64,000 nucleotides of DNA, taken from assembly GCF_002102255.1 (NCBI RefSeq), contig NZ_LQPH01000158.1:1-64000 (forward strand). The letters run 5' to 3'. The notes under the pieces were generated by a model. It did not search any database, had not been told where the DNA came from, and saw nothing but the letters and a program-made list of their open reading frames with translations. The translations under genes were made by a program, and so were the position numbers. This document shows, piece after piece, positions 9,501 to 17,333 of this stretch; the first letter of the stretch is position 1, and each line of letters opens with the position of its first letter. Source of the stretch: Mycobacterium nebraskense (GTDB lineage: Bacteria; Actinomycetota; Actinomycetes; Mycobacteriales; Mycobacteriaceae).

Positions 9501-12500
9501 GATCAGATCACCGGTCGCGACGGTGTGCTCGCCTCGGCGGCCCGCCTCGTCCTGAACCAGTTGGGATTGGACGACCCGGTCAGCGCGTTGCCGGCGGCCA
9601 CGGACGCCGAGCTCATCGACCTGGTCACCGCCGAACTCGGTGCGGACTGGCCGCGGTTGGTGGCACCGGCTTTCGACGCCAAGAAGGCCGTCGTGTTCGA
9701 CGACCGATGGGCCAGCGCCCGGGAGGACTTGGTCAAGCTCTGGCTGACCGACGAGGGTGACATCGACGCCCAGTGGAAGAACCTGTCCGAAAGGTTCGAG
9801 GGCGCAGGCCATGTCGTCGCCACCCAGGCCACCTGGTGGCAGGGCAAATCGCTGGCCGCCGGTCGCCAGATTCACGCGTCGCTCTACGGCCGCATCGCCG
9901 CCGGCGCCGAGAACCCCGATCCCGGTCACTACAGCAGCGAGGTCGCCGTGGTGACAGGCGCTTCGAAGGGTTCGATCGCGGCGTCGGTGGTCGCGCGACT
10001 GCTCGACGGCGGGGCCACCGTCATCGCCACGACATCGAAGCTCGACGACGAGCGGCTGGCGTTCTACCGCGGGCTGTATCGCGACCACGCCCGGTACGGC
10101 GCGGCGCTCTGGGTCGTCGCCGCCAACATGGCGTCCTACTCCGACATCGACGCACTGACCGAATGGATCGGTACCGAACAGACCGAAAGCCTTGGGCCGC
10201 AATCCATTCACATCAAGGACGCGCAGACCCCCACGCTGCTCTTCCCGTTCGCGGCGCCTCGCGTCGCCGGCGACCTATCGGAGGCCGGTTCGCGCTCCGA
10301 GATGGAGATGAAGGTTCTGCTGTGGGCGGTGCAGCGGTTGATCGGCGGACTGTCCAAGATCGGCGCCGAGCGCGACATCGCGTCGCGGCTGCACGTGGTG
10401 CTGCCCGGCTCGCCCAACCGCGGAATGTTCGGCGGTGACGGCGCGTACGGCGAAGCCAAGTCGGCGCTGGACGCGTTGGTGAGCCGTTGGCGCGCCGAAT
10501 CCTCCTGGGCGGCAAGGGTCAGCCTTGCGCACGCGCTGATCGGCTGGACCCGCGGCACCGGGCTGATGGGCCACAACGACGCCATCGTCGACGCCGTCGA
10601 GGAGGCCGGTGTCACCACCTACTCCACCGACGAGATGGCGGCCATGCTGCTGGACCTCTGCGACGTCGAGTCCAAGGTCGCGGCGGCCGGCGCGCCTATC
10701 AAGGCGGACCTGACCGGCGGCCTCGCCGAGGCGAACCTCGACATGGCCGAACTGGCCGCCAAAGCCCGCGAGCAAGCCACATCGGGCGAGCACGCCACCG
10801 ACGACACCGCGGCCGCGGGCACCATCGCCGCGTTGCCGTCGCCGCCGCGCGGCTTCACGCCGGCACCGGCGCCGGATTGGGCCGACCTGGACGTCGACCC
10901 CGCCGACCTGGTGGTGATCGTCGGTGGCGCCGAGATCGGCCCGTACGGCTCGTCGCGCACCCGGTTCGAGATGGAGGTCGACAACGAACTGTCGGCGGCG
11001 GGCGTCCTGGAGCTGGCCTGGACCACGGGACTGATCCGCTGGGAGGACGACCCACAACCGGGTTGGTACGACACGGAATCCGGCGATCTGGTTGATGAAA
11101 CCGAGCTTGTCGAGCGCTACCACGACACCGTGGTGGAGCGGGTGGGGATTCGCGAGTTCGTCGATGACGGCGCTATCGACCCCGATCACGCCTCGCCGTT
11201 GCTGGTGTCGGTGTTCCTGGACAAGGACTTCACCTTCGTCGTCTCGTCGGAGGCCGACGCTCGCGGGTTCGTCGAGTTCGATCCGGAGCACACGGTGGCG
11301 CGGCCGGTCCCCGATTCGAGCGACTGGCAAGTCACGCGCAAGGCGGGCACCGAGATCCGGGTGCCGCGCAAGACCAAGCTGTCGCGAACCGTCGGCGCGC
11401 AGATCCCCACCGGGTTCGATCCGACCGTGTACGGCATCAGCCAGGACATGGCCAGCTCCACCGACCGGGTGGCGCTGTGGAACATCGTCGCAACCGTCGA
11501 CGCGTTCTTGTCTTCGGGATTCACCCCGACCGAGTTGATGCGATGGGTGCACCCGGGTCTGGTGGCCAGCACCCAGGGCACCGGCATGGGCGGGATGACG
11601 TCGATGCAGACCATGTATCACGGCAACCTGCTCGGCCGGAACAAGCCGAACGACATTCTGCAGGAAGTGCTGCCGAATGTTGTTGCCGCCCACGTCATTC
11701 AGAGCTACGTGGGCAGCTACGGCGCGATGATCCACCCGGTCGGCGCGTGCGCGACAGCGGCGGTGTCGGTCGAGGAGGGCGTCGACAAGATCCGCCTCGG
11801 CAAGGCCGAACTGGTCGTGGCCGGTGGATTCGACGACCTGACGCTGGAAGCCATCATCGGTTTCGGCGACATGGCGGCCACCGCCGACACCAGCATGATG
11901 CGGGGCCGGGGAATCCACGACTCGAAGTTCTCCCGGCCCAACGACCGGCGCCGGCTCGGTTTCGTCGAGGCGCAGGGCGGCGGCACCATCCTGCTCGCCC
12001 GCGGCGACCTGGCGCTCAAGATGGGTCTGCCGGTGCTGGCCGTGGTGGCCTACGCGCAGTCGTTCGCCGACGGCGTGCACACTTCGATCCCGGCCCCGGG
12101 TTTGGGCGCGCTGGGGGCGGGCCGCGGCGGCAAGGAATCGGCGTTGGCGCGCTCGCTGGCCAAGCTCGGCGTTGGCGCCGACGACATCGCGGTGATCTCC
12201 AAGCACGACACCTCCACGCTGGCCAACGATCCCAACGAGACCGAGCTGCATGAGCGGCTGGCGGATTCGTTGGGCCGCTCCGAGGGCGCCCCACTGTTCG
12301 TGGTGTCGCAGAAGAGCCTCACCGGGCACGCCAAGGGCGGCGCGGCGGTCTTCCAGATGATGGGCCTGTGCCAGATGCTGCGTGACGGCGTGATCCCGCC
12401 CAACCGCAGCCTGGATTGTGTCGACGACGAACTGGCCGGGTCGGCCCATTTCGTCTGGGTGCGTGAGACGCTGCGGCTGGGTGAGAAGTTCCCGCTCAAG

Positions 12501-12809
12501 GCGGGGATGTTGACCAGCCTCGGGTTCGGCCACGTGTCCGGGCTGGTGGCGCTGGTGCACCCGCAGGCCTTCATCGCCACGCTGGACGCCGATCAGCGCG
12601 CGGACTACCAGCGGCGTGCGGATGCGCGATTGCTGGCCGGTCAGCGCCGGCTGGCCTCGGCCATCGCCGGCGGCACGCCGATGTACGAGCGGCCAGCGGA
12701 CCGTCGGTTCGACCATGACGCACCGGAGAAGCGCCAGGAGGCGGCGATGCTGCTCAACCCGGCTTCCCGGCTGGGTGAGGGCGAGGCCTACGAGGTCTCA
12801 GCCGGATGA
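3570..12809 (+). CDS. fas: Type I fatty acid synthase
   Basis: 3079 aa, the full size of mycobacterial FAS-I, a cytosolic hexamer making C16-C18 and C24-C26 acyl-CoA for phospholipids and as mycolic acid precursors. Domains in order: acetyltransferase (GHSQG, S153), enoyl reductase (GGRAGGHH region), MaoC-type dehydratase (DHNPIH, D1233/H1234), malonyl/palmitoyl transferase (GHSVGEY, S1442), ACP (GASSRRNQ, phosphopantetheine serine at 1815 or 1816), ketoreductase (VVTGASKGS, about 2128), ketosynthase (ACATAAVS, C2727, with downstream KHDTS and TGHAKGG histidines). An acidic E/P/A linker precedes the ACP. I place the start at GTG 3570 after GGGAG because the remembered M. tuberculosis protein begins MTIHEHDRVSAD; the frame stays open upstream. 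acpS follows and supplies the ACP prosthetic group. Confidence 0.98.
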   Translation: MTIHEHDRVSADRDGKGPHAVAGETHALVDRLTAGEPYAVAFGGQGSAWLETLEELVSSAGIESDLATLVGEVELLLEPVAKELVVVRPIGFEPLAWVRALAAEDPVPSDKHLTSAAVSIPGVLLTQIAAVRALARQGMDLKASPPVAVAGHSQGVLAVEALKAAGARDAELLAMAQLIGAAGTLVARRRGISVLGDRPPMVSVTNADPERISRLLEEFAQDVRTVLPPVLSIRNGRRSVVITGTPEQLSRFELYCQQISEKEEADRKNKLRGGDVFSPVFDPVQVEVGFHTPRLADGIDIVGGWAEKVGLDVALARELTEAILVRRVDWVEEISRVHEAGARWILDLGPGDILTRLTAPVIRGLGVGIVPAATRGGLRNLFTVGAVPEVARAWSTYAPTVVRLPDGRVKLSTKFTRLTGRSPILLAGMTPTTVDANIVASAANAGHWAELAGGGQVTEEIFAGRIDELSTLLEPGRTYQFNALFLDPYLWKLQVGGKRLVQKARQSGAAIDGLVISAGIPDLEDAVELIAELNDVGISHIVFKPGTVEQIRSVIRIATEVPTKPVIMHIEGGRAGGHHSWEDLDDLLLATYSELRSRPNITVCVGGGIGTPERAAEYLSGRWAQAYGFPLMPIDGILVGTAAMATKEATTSPSVKRMLVETQGTDHWVGAGKAVGGMASSRSQLGADIHEIDNSASRCGRLLDEVAGDAEAVAERRDEIIAAMANTAKPYFGDVADMTYLQWLQRYVELAIGEGNSTADTAAPGSPWLADTWRDRFQQMLQRAEARLHANDSGPIETLFDDATLLESPQQAIATLLAQYPDAETVQLHPADVPFFVTLCKTLGKPVNFVPVIDKDVRRWWRSDSLWQAHDARYDADQVCIIPGTAAVAGITRMDEPVGELLDRFEQAAIDEVLSSNGQPRAVASRRLGRPDVTGPLAVVLDAPDVQWAGRTAINPVHRIADPGDWLVHDGPESHRATHSSTGARLQVDGDRVVLSVPLSGTWIDIPFTLPPNTIDGGTPVVSTEDAATAMRAVLAIAAGVDGPEFLPAVVDGTANVTVDWDPERVADHTGVTATFGEPLAPGLTTVPDALVGLCWPAVFAAIGSAVTDAGVPVVEGLLSLVHLDHAARVVGVLPKVPAQLAITATASPAIDTDMGRVVRVSVTIADADGVPIASLDERFAILGRTGAAELTDPVRAGGAVSDNATDTPRRRRRDVRLTAPVDMRPFAVVSGDHNPIHTDRAAALLAGLETPIVHGMWLSAAAQHAVTATDGQARPPARLVGWTARFLGMVRPGDEVDFRVERVGIDQGAEVLDVAARIGSDLVMSATARLAAPNTVYAFPGQGIQHKGMGMDVRARSKAARKVWDKADKFTRDTLGFSVLHVVRDNPTSIIASGVHYNHPEGVLYLTQFTQVAMATVAAAQVAEMREQGAFVEGAIACGHSVGEYTALACVTGIYELEALLETVFHRGSKMHDIVPRDELGRSNYRLAAIRPSQIDLPDDEVPGFVAEIADRTGEFLEIVNFNLRGSQYAIAGTVRGLEELEAEVEQRRELTGGKRSFILVPGIDVPFHSRVLRVGVAEFRRSLERVMPRDKDPDVIIGRYIPNLVPRPFTLDRDFIQEIRDLVPAEPLDAILADYDTWLTERRNEMARIVLIELLAWQFASPVRWIETQDLLFTEEAAGGLGVERFVEIGVKPAPTVAGLATNTLKLPEYAHSTVEVLNAERDAAVLFATDTDPEPEPEEDAEPAESTESAGAAAVEAVPAPAPSAAPSGPRPDDIGFDAADATLALIALSAKMRIDQIEELDSIESITDGASSRRNQLLVDLGSELNLGAIDGAAEADLAGLRSQVTKLARTYKPFGPVLSDAINDQLRTVLGPSGKRPGAIAERVKKTWELGDGWAKHVTVEVALGTREGTSVRGGAMGHLHEGALADAASVDKVVDAAVTSVAARRGIAVALPSSGGAGGATVDAAALSEFTDQITGRDGVLASAARLVLNQLGLDDPVSALPAATDAELIDLVTAELGADWPRLVAPAFDAKKAVVFDDRWASAREDLVKLWLTDEGDIDAQWKNLSERFEGAGHVVATQATWWQGKSLAAGRQIHASLYGRIAAGAENPDPGHYSSEVAVVTGASKGSIAASVVARLLDGGATVIATTSKLDDERLAFYRGLYRDHARYGAALWVVAANMASYSDIDALTEWIGTEQTESLGPQSIHIKDAQTPTLLFPFAAPRVAGDLSEAGSRSEMEMKVLLWAVQRLIGGLSKIGAERDIASRLHVVLPGSPNRGMFGGDGAYGEAKSALDALVSRWRAESSWAARVSLAHALIGWTRGTGLMGHNDAIVDAVEEAGVTTYSTDEMAAMLLDLCDVESKVAAAGAPIKADLTGGLAEANLDMAELAAKAREQATSGEHATDDTAAAGTIAALPSPPRGFTPAPAPDWADLDVDPADLVVIVGGAEIGPYGSSRTRFEMEVDNELSAAGVLELAWTTGLIRWEDDPQPGWYDTESGDLVDETELVERYHDTVVERVGIREFVDDGAIDPDHASPLLVSVFLDKDFTFVVSSEADARGFVEFDPEHTVARPVPDSSDWQVTRKAGTEIRVPRKTKLSRTVGAQIPTGFDPTVYGISQDMASSTDRVALWNIVATVDAFLSSGFTPTELMRWVHPGLVASTQGTGMGGMTSMQTMYHGNLLGRNKPNDILQEVLPNVVAAHVIQSYVGSYGAMIHPVGACATAAVSVEEGVDKIRLGKAELVVAGGFDDLTLEAIIGFGDMAATADTSMMRGRGIHDSKFSRPNDRRRLGFVEAQGGGTILLARGDLALKMGLPVLAVVAYAQSFADGVHTSIPAPGLGALGAGRGGKESALARSLAKLGVGADDIAVISKHDTSTLANDPNETELHERLADSLGRSEGAPLFVVSQKSLTGHAKGGAAVFQMMGLCQMLRDGVIPPNRSLDCVDDELAGSAHFVWVRETLRLGEKFPLKAGMLTSLGFGHVSGLVALVHPQAFIATLDADQRADYQRRADARLLAGQRRLASAIAGGTPMYERPADRRFDHDAPEKRQEAAMLLNPASRLGEGEAYEVSAG

Positions 12810-12832
12810 CGTCGGTTTATTGCCCGGCTTTC

Positions 12833-12860
12833 CCCCGCAAGCGGGAGGTACCCCCACCTC
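12833..12860 (+). repeat. Hairpin-forming intergenic sequence between fas and acpS
   Basis: Two adjacent stem-loops can form: CCCGC-AA-GCGGG (12834-12845) and GAGGT-N6-ACCTC (12845-12860). There is no T-run, so it is not a classical terminator. It may separate fas and acpS expression or be a mycobacterial interspersed repeat. The 109-bp gap otherwise shows no gene. Confidence 0.45.
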
Positions 12861-12918
12861 GGCCCCCAGCGCGGACCGCATCGTCGCCGGGCTCGACCGT
12901 CCGTTAGCCTGGCCACCC

Positions 12919-13317
12919 ATGGGAATTGTCGGTGTGGGGATCGATGTCGTCTCCATCCCTGATTTCGCCGAGCAGGTCGACCAGCCGGGAACGGTTTTCT
13001 CCGAGACGTTCACACCGGGTGAGCGCCGCGACGCCTCGGACAAGAGCTCATCGGCGGCGCGCCACCTGGCGGCCCGCTGGGCCGCGAAGGAGGCGGTGAT
13101 CAAGGCCTGGTCGGGGTCCCGGTTCGCGCAACGACCCGTGCTGCCCGAGGACATCCACCGCGACATCGAGGTGGTCACCGACATGTGGGGGCGGCCCCGG
13201 GTGCGGCTGAGCGGCGACATCGCCAAGCATCTGGCCGACGTGACGATTCATGTGTCGCTGACGCACGAGGGGGATACCGCCGCCGCTGTGGCGATCCTGG
13301 AGACGACCGCCGACTAG
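12919..13317 (+). CDS. acpS: Holo-[acyl-carrier-protein] synthase
   Basis: 132 aa. Transfers 4'-phosphopantetheine from CoA to the ACP domain of FAS-I (and to other AcpS-type carriers). The family magnesium-binding residues are visible: D9 in GVGIDVVSI and E58 in WAAKEAVIKAW, and length matches the M. tuberculosis protein closely. It lies 109 bp after fas in the same direction, an arrangement kept across mycobacteria that pairs the synthase with its activator. ATG at 12919 starts exactly at the conserved MGIVGVGID N-terminus; an open frame continues upstream but is not conserved-looking. Confidence 0.96.
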   Translation: MGIVGVGIDVVSIPDFAEQVDQPGTVFSETFTPGERRDASDKSSSAARHLAARWAAKEAVIKAWSGSRFAQRPVLPEDIHRDIEVVTDMWGRPRVRLSGDIAKHLADVTIHVSLTHEGDTAAAVAILETTAD

Positions 13318-13327
13318 CCTCGAGATC

Positions 13328-14653
13328 ATGAGTGATCTTGTTGAGCGCGTCCGCGAGGTGTTGCCGTCGGTACGCCGCGACCTCGAGGACTTGGTGCGCA
13401 TCGAATCGGTGTGGGCCGACCCCGGCCGCCGCGACGAGGTGCACCGCAGCGCTCGGGCGGTGGCGGATCTGTTGTCGCAGGCGGGTTTTGGCGACGTGCA
13501 GATCGTCAGCGAAGGCGGTGCGCCGGCGGTCATCGCACGCCATCCCGCGCCCCCGGGTGCGCCGACCGTACTGCTCTACGCCCACCATGACGTGCAGCCC
13601 GAAGGCGATGCCAGCCAGTGGGCGTCGCCACCGTTCGAGCCCACCGAACGCGGCGGGCGGCTCTACGGCCGGGGCAGCGCCGACGACAAGGCCGGGATCG
13701 CAACGCATTTGGCGGCGTTCAAGGCGCACGGCGGCCAACCGCCGGTGGGCGTGACCGTCTTTGTCGAAGGCGAGGAGGAATCCGGCTCGCCGTCACTGGG
13801 CCGGTTGCTGGCCGCCCACCGCGATGCGCTTGAAGCCGACGTGATCGTCATCGCCGACTCGGACAACTGGAGCACCGACGTTCCGGCGCTGACGGTTTCG
13901 CTGCGGGGCCTGGTCGACTGCGTGGTCGAGGTCGCCACCCTCGACCACGGGCTGCACTCCGGCCTGTGGGGCGGGGTGGTTCCCGACGCGCTGAGTGTCC
14001 TGGTGCGGCTGCTGGCGAGCCTGCACGACGACCACGGCAACGTGGCGGTGGCCGGCATGCACGAAAGTACGGCCGCCGCGGTGGATTACCCGCCCGAGCG
14101 GGTGCGTGCCGACTCCGGGCTGCTGGACGGGGTGTCCGAGATCGGTTCGGGGTCGGCGCCCCAGCGGCTGTGGGCCAAACCGGCGATCACCGTCATCGGT
14201 ATCGACGCCACGCCCATCGAGAAAGCGTCGAACACACTGATCCCGCGGGCCCGCGCCAAGATCAGCATGCGGGTCGCGCCCGGCGGCGACGCCTCGGCGC
14301 ACCTGGCTGCGTTGACCGCTCATTTAAAGCGGCACGCGCCATGGGGTGCACAGGTCAGTGTCACGCGCGGCGATGTTGGTGAGCCCTACGCCATCGACGC
14401 CAGCGGACCCGTGTACGACGCCGCTCGCGCGGCGTTCCGCCAAGCGTGGGGTACTGAGCCGATCGACATGGGCATGGGTGGCTCCATCCCGTTCATCGCC
14501 GAGTTCGCCGACGCGTTCCCGCAAGCCAAGATCCTGGTCACCGGCGTCGAGGACCCCAGTACTCAGGCCCACAGCATCAACGAGAGCCTGCACCTCGGCG
14601 TACTGGAACGCGCCGCGATCGCCGAGGCGCTGCTGCTGGCCAACCTGGCCTGA
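13328..14653 (+). CDS. M20-family metallopeptidase (Rv2522c homologue)
   Basis: 441 aa. Zinc-dependent dipeptidase/deacylase of the M20 family, cytosolic (no signal). The metal-binding motif LLYAHHDVQP gives H86 and D88, GRGSADDKAG holds the bridging aspartate near 119, and the catalytic glutamate pair is in VEGEEESGSP (about 149-151). A lid/dimerisation domain occupies the middle (about 180-310), followed by the second half of the catalytic domain with a late histidine (STQAHSINE). It starts 11 bp after acpS and is probably co-transcribed. Substrate cannot be read from sequence. Confidence 0.93.
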   Translation: MSDLVERVREVLPSVRRDLEDLVRIESVWADPGRRDEVHRSARAVADLLSQAGFGDVQIVSEGGAPAVIARHPAPPGAPTVLLYAHHDVQPEGDASQWASPPFEPTERGGRLYGRGSADDKAGIATHLAAFKAHGGQPPVGVTVFVEGEEESGSPSLGRLLAAHRDALEADVIVIADSDNWSTDVPALTVSLRGLVDCVVEVATLDHGLHSGLWGGVVPDALSVLVRLLASLHDDHGNVAVAGMHESTAAAVDYPPERVRADSGLLDGVSEIGSGSAPQRLWAKPAITVIGIDATPIEKASNTLIPRARAKISMRVAPGGDASAHLAALTAHLKRHAPWGAQVSVTRGDVGEPYAIDASGPVYDAARAAFRQAWGTEPIDMGMGGSIPFIAEFADAFPQAKILVTGVEDPSTQAHSINESLHLGVLERAAIAEALLLANLA

Positions 14654-14674
14654 TTGCGTGCAGGCCGAGGGCTC

Positions 14675-14968
14675 TTAGGGCCAGGGGAAGCCGGGCGCCG
14701 GCGGGGGTACTTGGGACGGATCGGCCTCCGCAAAGTGATACACCGGGCCCGACGGGCCGTTCTCAACGGTAACGGCGAACCAGTGGCACACACTCAGATC
14801 GAATCCTGGCGGTATCGGAACCGTGTATCCCCACTTCTGGCCAGGGCAGTAATGCCAATACGACGGCCCAGCCTGTGCGGGTGCGGCCACGCCAAGGCTG
14901 GCCGCCGCTACGCCGGCAGAAACCAACGCGCCCGCGATGATCCGACCCAGACTGCGAGGTGTTTTCAT
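14675..14968 (-). CDS. Small secreted protein with signal peptide
   Basis: 97 aa. Residues 1-33 form a Sec signal (basic MKTPRSLGR, hydrophobic core, APAQA cleavage site). The mature part is about 64 aa, with two cysteines (YCPGQ and VCHW) that could pair, and a proline-rich tail. ATG 14968 is chosen because it begins the signal peptide and follows AAAGGG; a longer open frame exists upstream. The same layout occurs in the protein at 42585-42875, and both share an upstream element. Function unknown. Confidence 0.75.
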   Translation of the reverse strand: MKTPRSLGRIIAGALVSAGVAAASLGVAAPAQAGPSYWHYCPGQKWGYTVPIPPGFDLSVCHWFAVTVENGPSGPVYHFAEADPSQVPPPAPGFPWP

Positions 14969-15044
14969 CGGAAGACCCTTTTCGTTGTCAGTTGCGCCGC
15001 ACCTCGCGGCGATCCACTCGCGAAAGTTTGGCGGCCGCTTGCGC

Positions 15045-15058
15045 CTACCGATCCCAAC
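15045..15058 (-). promoter_or_regulatory. Conserved 14-nt element upstream of small secreted protein gene
   Basis: On the minus strand this reads GTTGGGATCGGTAG and ends up about 77-90 nt before the start codon at 14968. An identical 14-mer stands 70-83 nt before the start of the other small secreted protein gene (42945-42958). Repetition at matching distance suggests a promoter or regulator site. Confidence 0.45.
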
Positions 15059-15112
15059 TGCAGGGGTGCCGCGACCCAGAATGCACATCTAGATCGGTCG
15101 TCTCGTCGCATA

Positions 15113-15128
15113 CTGCTTCTATAAGCAG
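15113..15128. promoter_or_regulatory. Inverted repeat upstream of P450 gene
   Basis: CTGCTT-CTAT-AAGCAG is a perfect 6-bp-arm palindrome 24 bp before the P450 start and just upstream of its AGGAG ribosome site. It could be an operator or a 5' hairpin. No regulator gene is adjacent. Confidence 0.4.
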
Positions 15129-15152
15129 CCACTCGTCGCAGGAGACGCCGCG

Positions 15153-16529
15153 GTGACCACGGAAGACACCCTGACCGGCAGTGCCGATAAGGCCGGTAAG
15201 ACCAACCGTTACCACTTTGATCGCCACACCCCGGAGTACCGCGAGCGGTTCACCGCGATCACCGAGGAGATGCACGCCAGATGCCCGTTGGCGTGGACCG
15301 ACACCTACGACGGGCATTGGGTGGCCGCGGGCAGTCGAGAAGTTTTCGAGCTCGCTCGATGCCCGCACGTGTCCAACGACCACGACGTCACCGGCGAACG
15401 TCCTGCCTACAAGGGCATCACCATTCCCACGACACCGCAGGGCACCGGCATCCGTGGCGGCATGCTCGAGATGGATGAACCCGAGCACACCGCCTACCGC
15501 AGTGTCCTGAATCCGTACCTGTCGCCGGCCGCCGTCAAGCGCTGGGTGCCGTTCGTCGACGAGATCGTGCGGGCGAGCATCGACGAAAAGATCGAAGGCG
15601 GCCGGATCGACTTCGTCGACGATCTGGCGAACGTCGTGCCCGCCGTCCTGACTCTGGCGATGATGGGCGTTCCGCTCAAGAAATGGCAGCTCTATTGCGA
15701 GCCGGCCCACGCCGGCGTGTACACCCCTGCCGATTCCCCCGAATTCCCAGCGGTAATGGAGCAGTCGGTGGCGATGGGGATGGACCTGTTCAACCACCTC
15801 CTCGAGATCCGTGAGAACCCGCGCCCGGGCCTGGTGGACGCGATGGCCAAACTACGGATTGACGGCGAACCCGCCCCCGACCTCGAACTGGTCGGAATGC
15901 TCGGCTTGATCATCGGCGGAGGTTTCGACACGACGACGGCGCTGACCGCGCACGCACTCGAATGGCTGGGCGAAAATCCCGAGCAGCGCGAACTGCTGAA
16001 GCGGGAATCGGACACGCTGCTCGACTCCGCGACCGAGGAATTCCTGCGTTACTTCACGCCCGCTCCAGGGGACGGCCGCACGATCGCCGCCGACCTCGAA
16101 ATCGCGGGCACGAAGTTCAAGGAGGGCGAGCGCCTCTGGCTGTCCTGGGCGATGGCCAACCGCGACCCCGCGGTGTTTCCCGACCCGAATCGACTGGACC
16201 TCAGCCGTAAGAACAACCGGCACTTCAGCTTTGGGCTCGGCATCCACCGCTGCATCGGCTCCAATGTCGCGCGCGTCGTATTCAAGTCGATGCTCACAGC
16301 GGTGCTCGACCGGATGCCCGACTACCGCTGCGATCCCGAGGGCACCGTGCATTATCGGACCATCGGGGTGATCCAGGGCATGCAGCACCTTCCGGCCACC
16401 TTCACGCCTGGCAAGCGGCTCGGACCGGGGATCGACGAGACGCTGGAGAAGCTGCAGCGGGTCTGCGACGAGCAGGGAATCGCGCGGCCAATCACCGAGT
16501 ACAAGGAGGCCGCCGTCATCGGCGACTGA
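15153..16529 (+). CDS. Cytochrome P450
   Basis: 458 aa, soluble bacterial P450 needing ferredoxin and reductase partners. The haem motif FSFGLGIHRCIG places the cysteine ligand at C367. The I-helix oxygen-activation motif is GGGFDTTTAL (about 254), and the K-helix ExxR is EEFLRYF. Start is GTG 15153 after AGGAG. It is an insertion relative to M. tuberculosis, where bcp is next to the M20 peptidase gene. Its stop codon abuts the convergent bcp stop with no spacer. CYP family and substrate cannot be assigned by eye. Confidence 0.93.
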   Translation: MTTEDTLTGSADKAGKTNRYHFDRHTPEYRERFTAITEEMHARCPLAWTDTYDGHWVAAGSREVFELARCPHVSNDHDVTGERPAYKGITIPTTPQGTGIRGGMLEMDEPEHTAYRSVLNPYLSPAAVKRWVPFVDEIVRASIDEKIEGGRIDFVDDLANVVPAVLTLAMMGVPLKKWQLYCEPAHAGVYTPADSPEFPAVMEQSVAMGMDLFNHLLEIRENPRPGLVDAMAKLRIDGEPAPDLELVGMLGLIIGGGFDTTTALTAHALEWLGENPEQRELLKRESDTLLDSATEEFLRYFTPAPGDGRTIAADLEIAGTKFKEGERLWLSWAMANRDPAVFPDPNRLDLSRKNNRHFSFGLGIHRCIGSNVARVVFKSMLTAVLDRMPDYRCDPEGTVHYRTIGVIQGMQHLPATFTPGKRLGPGIDETLEKLQRVCDEQGIARPITEYKEAAVIGD

Positions 16530-17003
16530 CTAGACGGACAGGTCGCGCCGCAGCTTGGCGACGTGGCCGGTGGCCTTGACGTTGTATAGCGCGACGGCGA
16601 TCTTGCCCTTTTCGTCGACCACGAACGTCGAGCGAATGACGCCGGTGATCGTCTTGCCGTACATCTGCTTCTCGCCGTAAGCGCCATAGGCCGTCAGCAC
16701 TTTGCGGTCGGGATCCGACAGCAGCGGGAACGTCAGCTTCTCGGCGTCGCGGAACTTGGCCAGCTTCTCCGGCTTGTCGGGGGAGATGCCGATGACGTCG
16801 AGGCCGGCGTCGCCGAGTTCGTGCAGGCTGTCGCGGAAGTCGCAGGCCTGCTTGGTGCAGCCCGGCGTCGAGGCCGCCGGGTAGAAGTACACGATGACGC
16901 GACGCCCCTTGTAGTCGGCCAGCGACACCTTGTTGCCGTCGGCGTCGGGCAGGCTGAAGGAGGGCGCTTTGTCGCCCGGCGCAAGCCGCGTGGTCTCGGC
17001 CAA
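16530..17003 (-). CDS. bcp: Thioredoxin-dependent peroxiredoxin (Bcp/PrxQ)
   Basis: 157 aa. Reduces peroxides using thioredoxin. TPGCTKQACDF carries the peroxidatic cysteine C49 and a second cysteine C54 five residues on, the spacing of PrxQ-type enzymes that form an intramolecular disulfide. Length and the GDKAPSFSLPD opening match the M. tuberculosis Bcp (Rv2521). It is divergent from the DUF3618 gene with a 98-bp gap, the same pairing as Rv2521/Rv2520c. Confidence 0.95.
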   Translation of the reverse strand: MAETTRLAPGDKAPSFSLPDADGNKVSLADYKGRRVIVYFYPAASTPGCTKQACDFRDSLHELGDAGLDVIGISPDKPEKLAKFRDAEKLTFPLLSDPDRKVLTAYGAYGEKQMYGKTITGVIRSTFVVDEKGKIAVALYNVKATGHVAKLRRDLSV

Positions 17004-17101
17004 TTTCTGGGCCCCTTTCTGTTCACCGGAGCGTTGGGGTTATCGCCGGCTGATCTAGGGTAGTGCGTCAGGTGCATCAGGCCGATTGGGAGGACAGACA
17101 C

Positions 17102-17329
17102 GTGGCGGACCGGGACCCCGAGGCCATCATGCGGGACATCGACGTCGCCCGCGACCAGCTGGCGGCCACCGTCGACTCACTCGCTGTGCGGGCCAACCCG
17201 CGCCGCCTCGCCGATGACCTGAAGGTGAAGGTGATCGCCTTCGTCAAGAAGCCCGCGGTGACGGTGTCTCTGGCCGGCGTCGGTGTCCTCGTCGTCGTGG
17301 TGGTGGTGCACCGGGTGAGGAACCGCTGA
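17102..17329 (+). CDS. DUF3618 small membrane protein (Rv2520c homologue)
   Basis: 75 aa. An amphipathic N-terminal helix region (DIDVARDQLAATVDSLAVRANPRRLADD) is followed by one transmembrane segment near the C-terminus (VSLAGVGVLVVVVVVH) and a short basic tail. This is the DUF3618 layout, of unknown function, perhaps membrane-associated scaffolding. GTG 17102 gives the same 75-aa length as the M. tuberculosis protein; the upstream 13 codons are not conserved in my recollection. It ends 5 bp from the convergent DUF3556 gene. Confidence 0.85.
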   Translation: MADRDPEAIMRDIDVARDQLAATVDSLAVRANPRRLADDLKVKVIAFVKKPAVTVSLAGVGVLVVVVVVHRVRNR

Positions 17330-17333
17330 CGCG

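Noticed and set aside
10275..12716. 813-codon open frame antisense to fas
   Set aside because: Shadow of the fas ketosynthase region.
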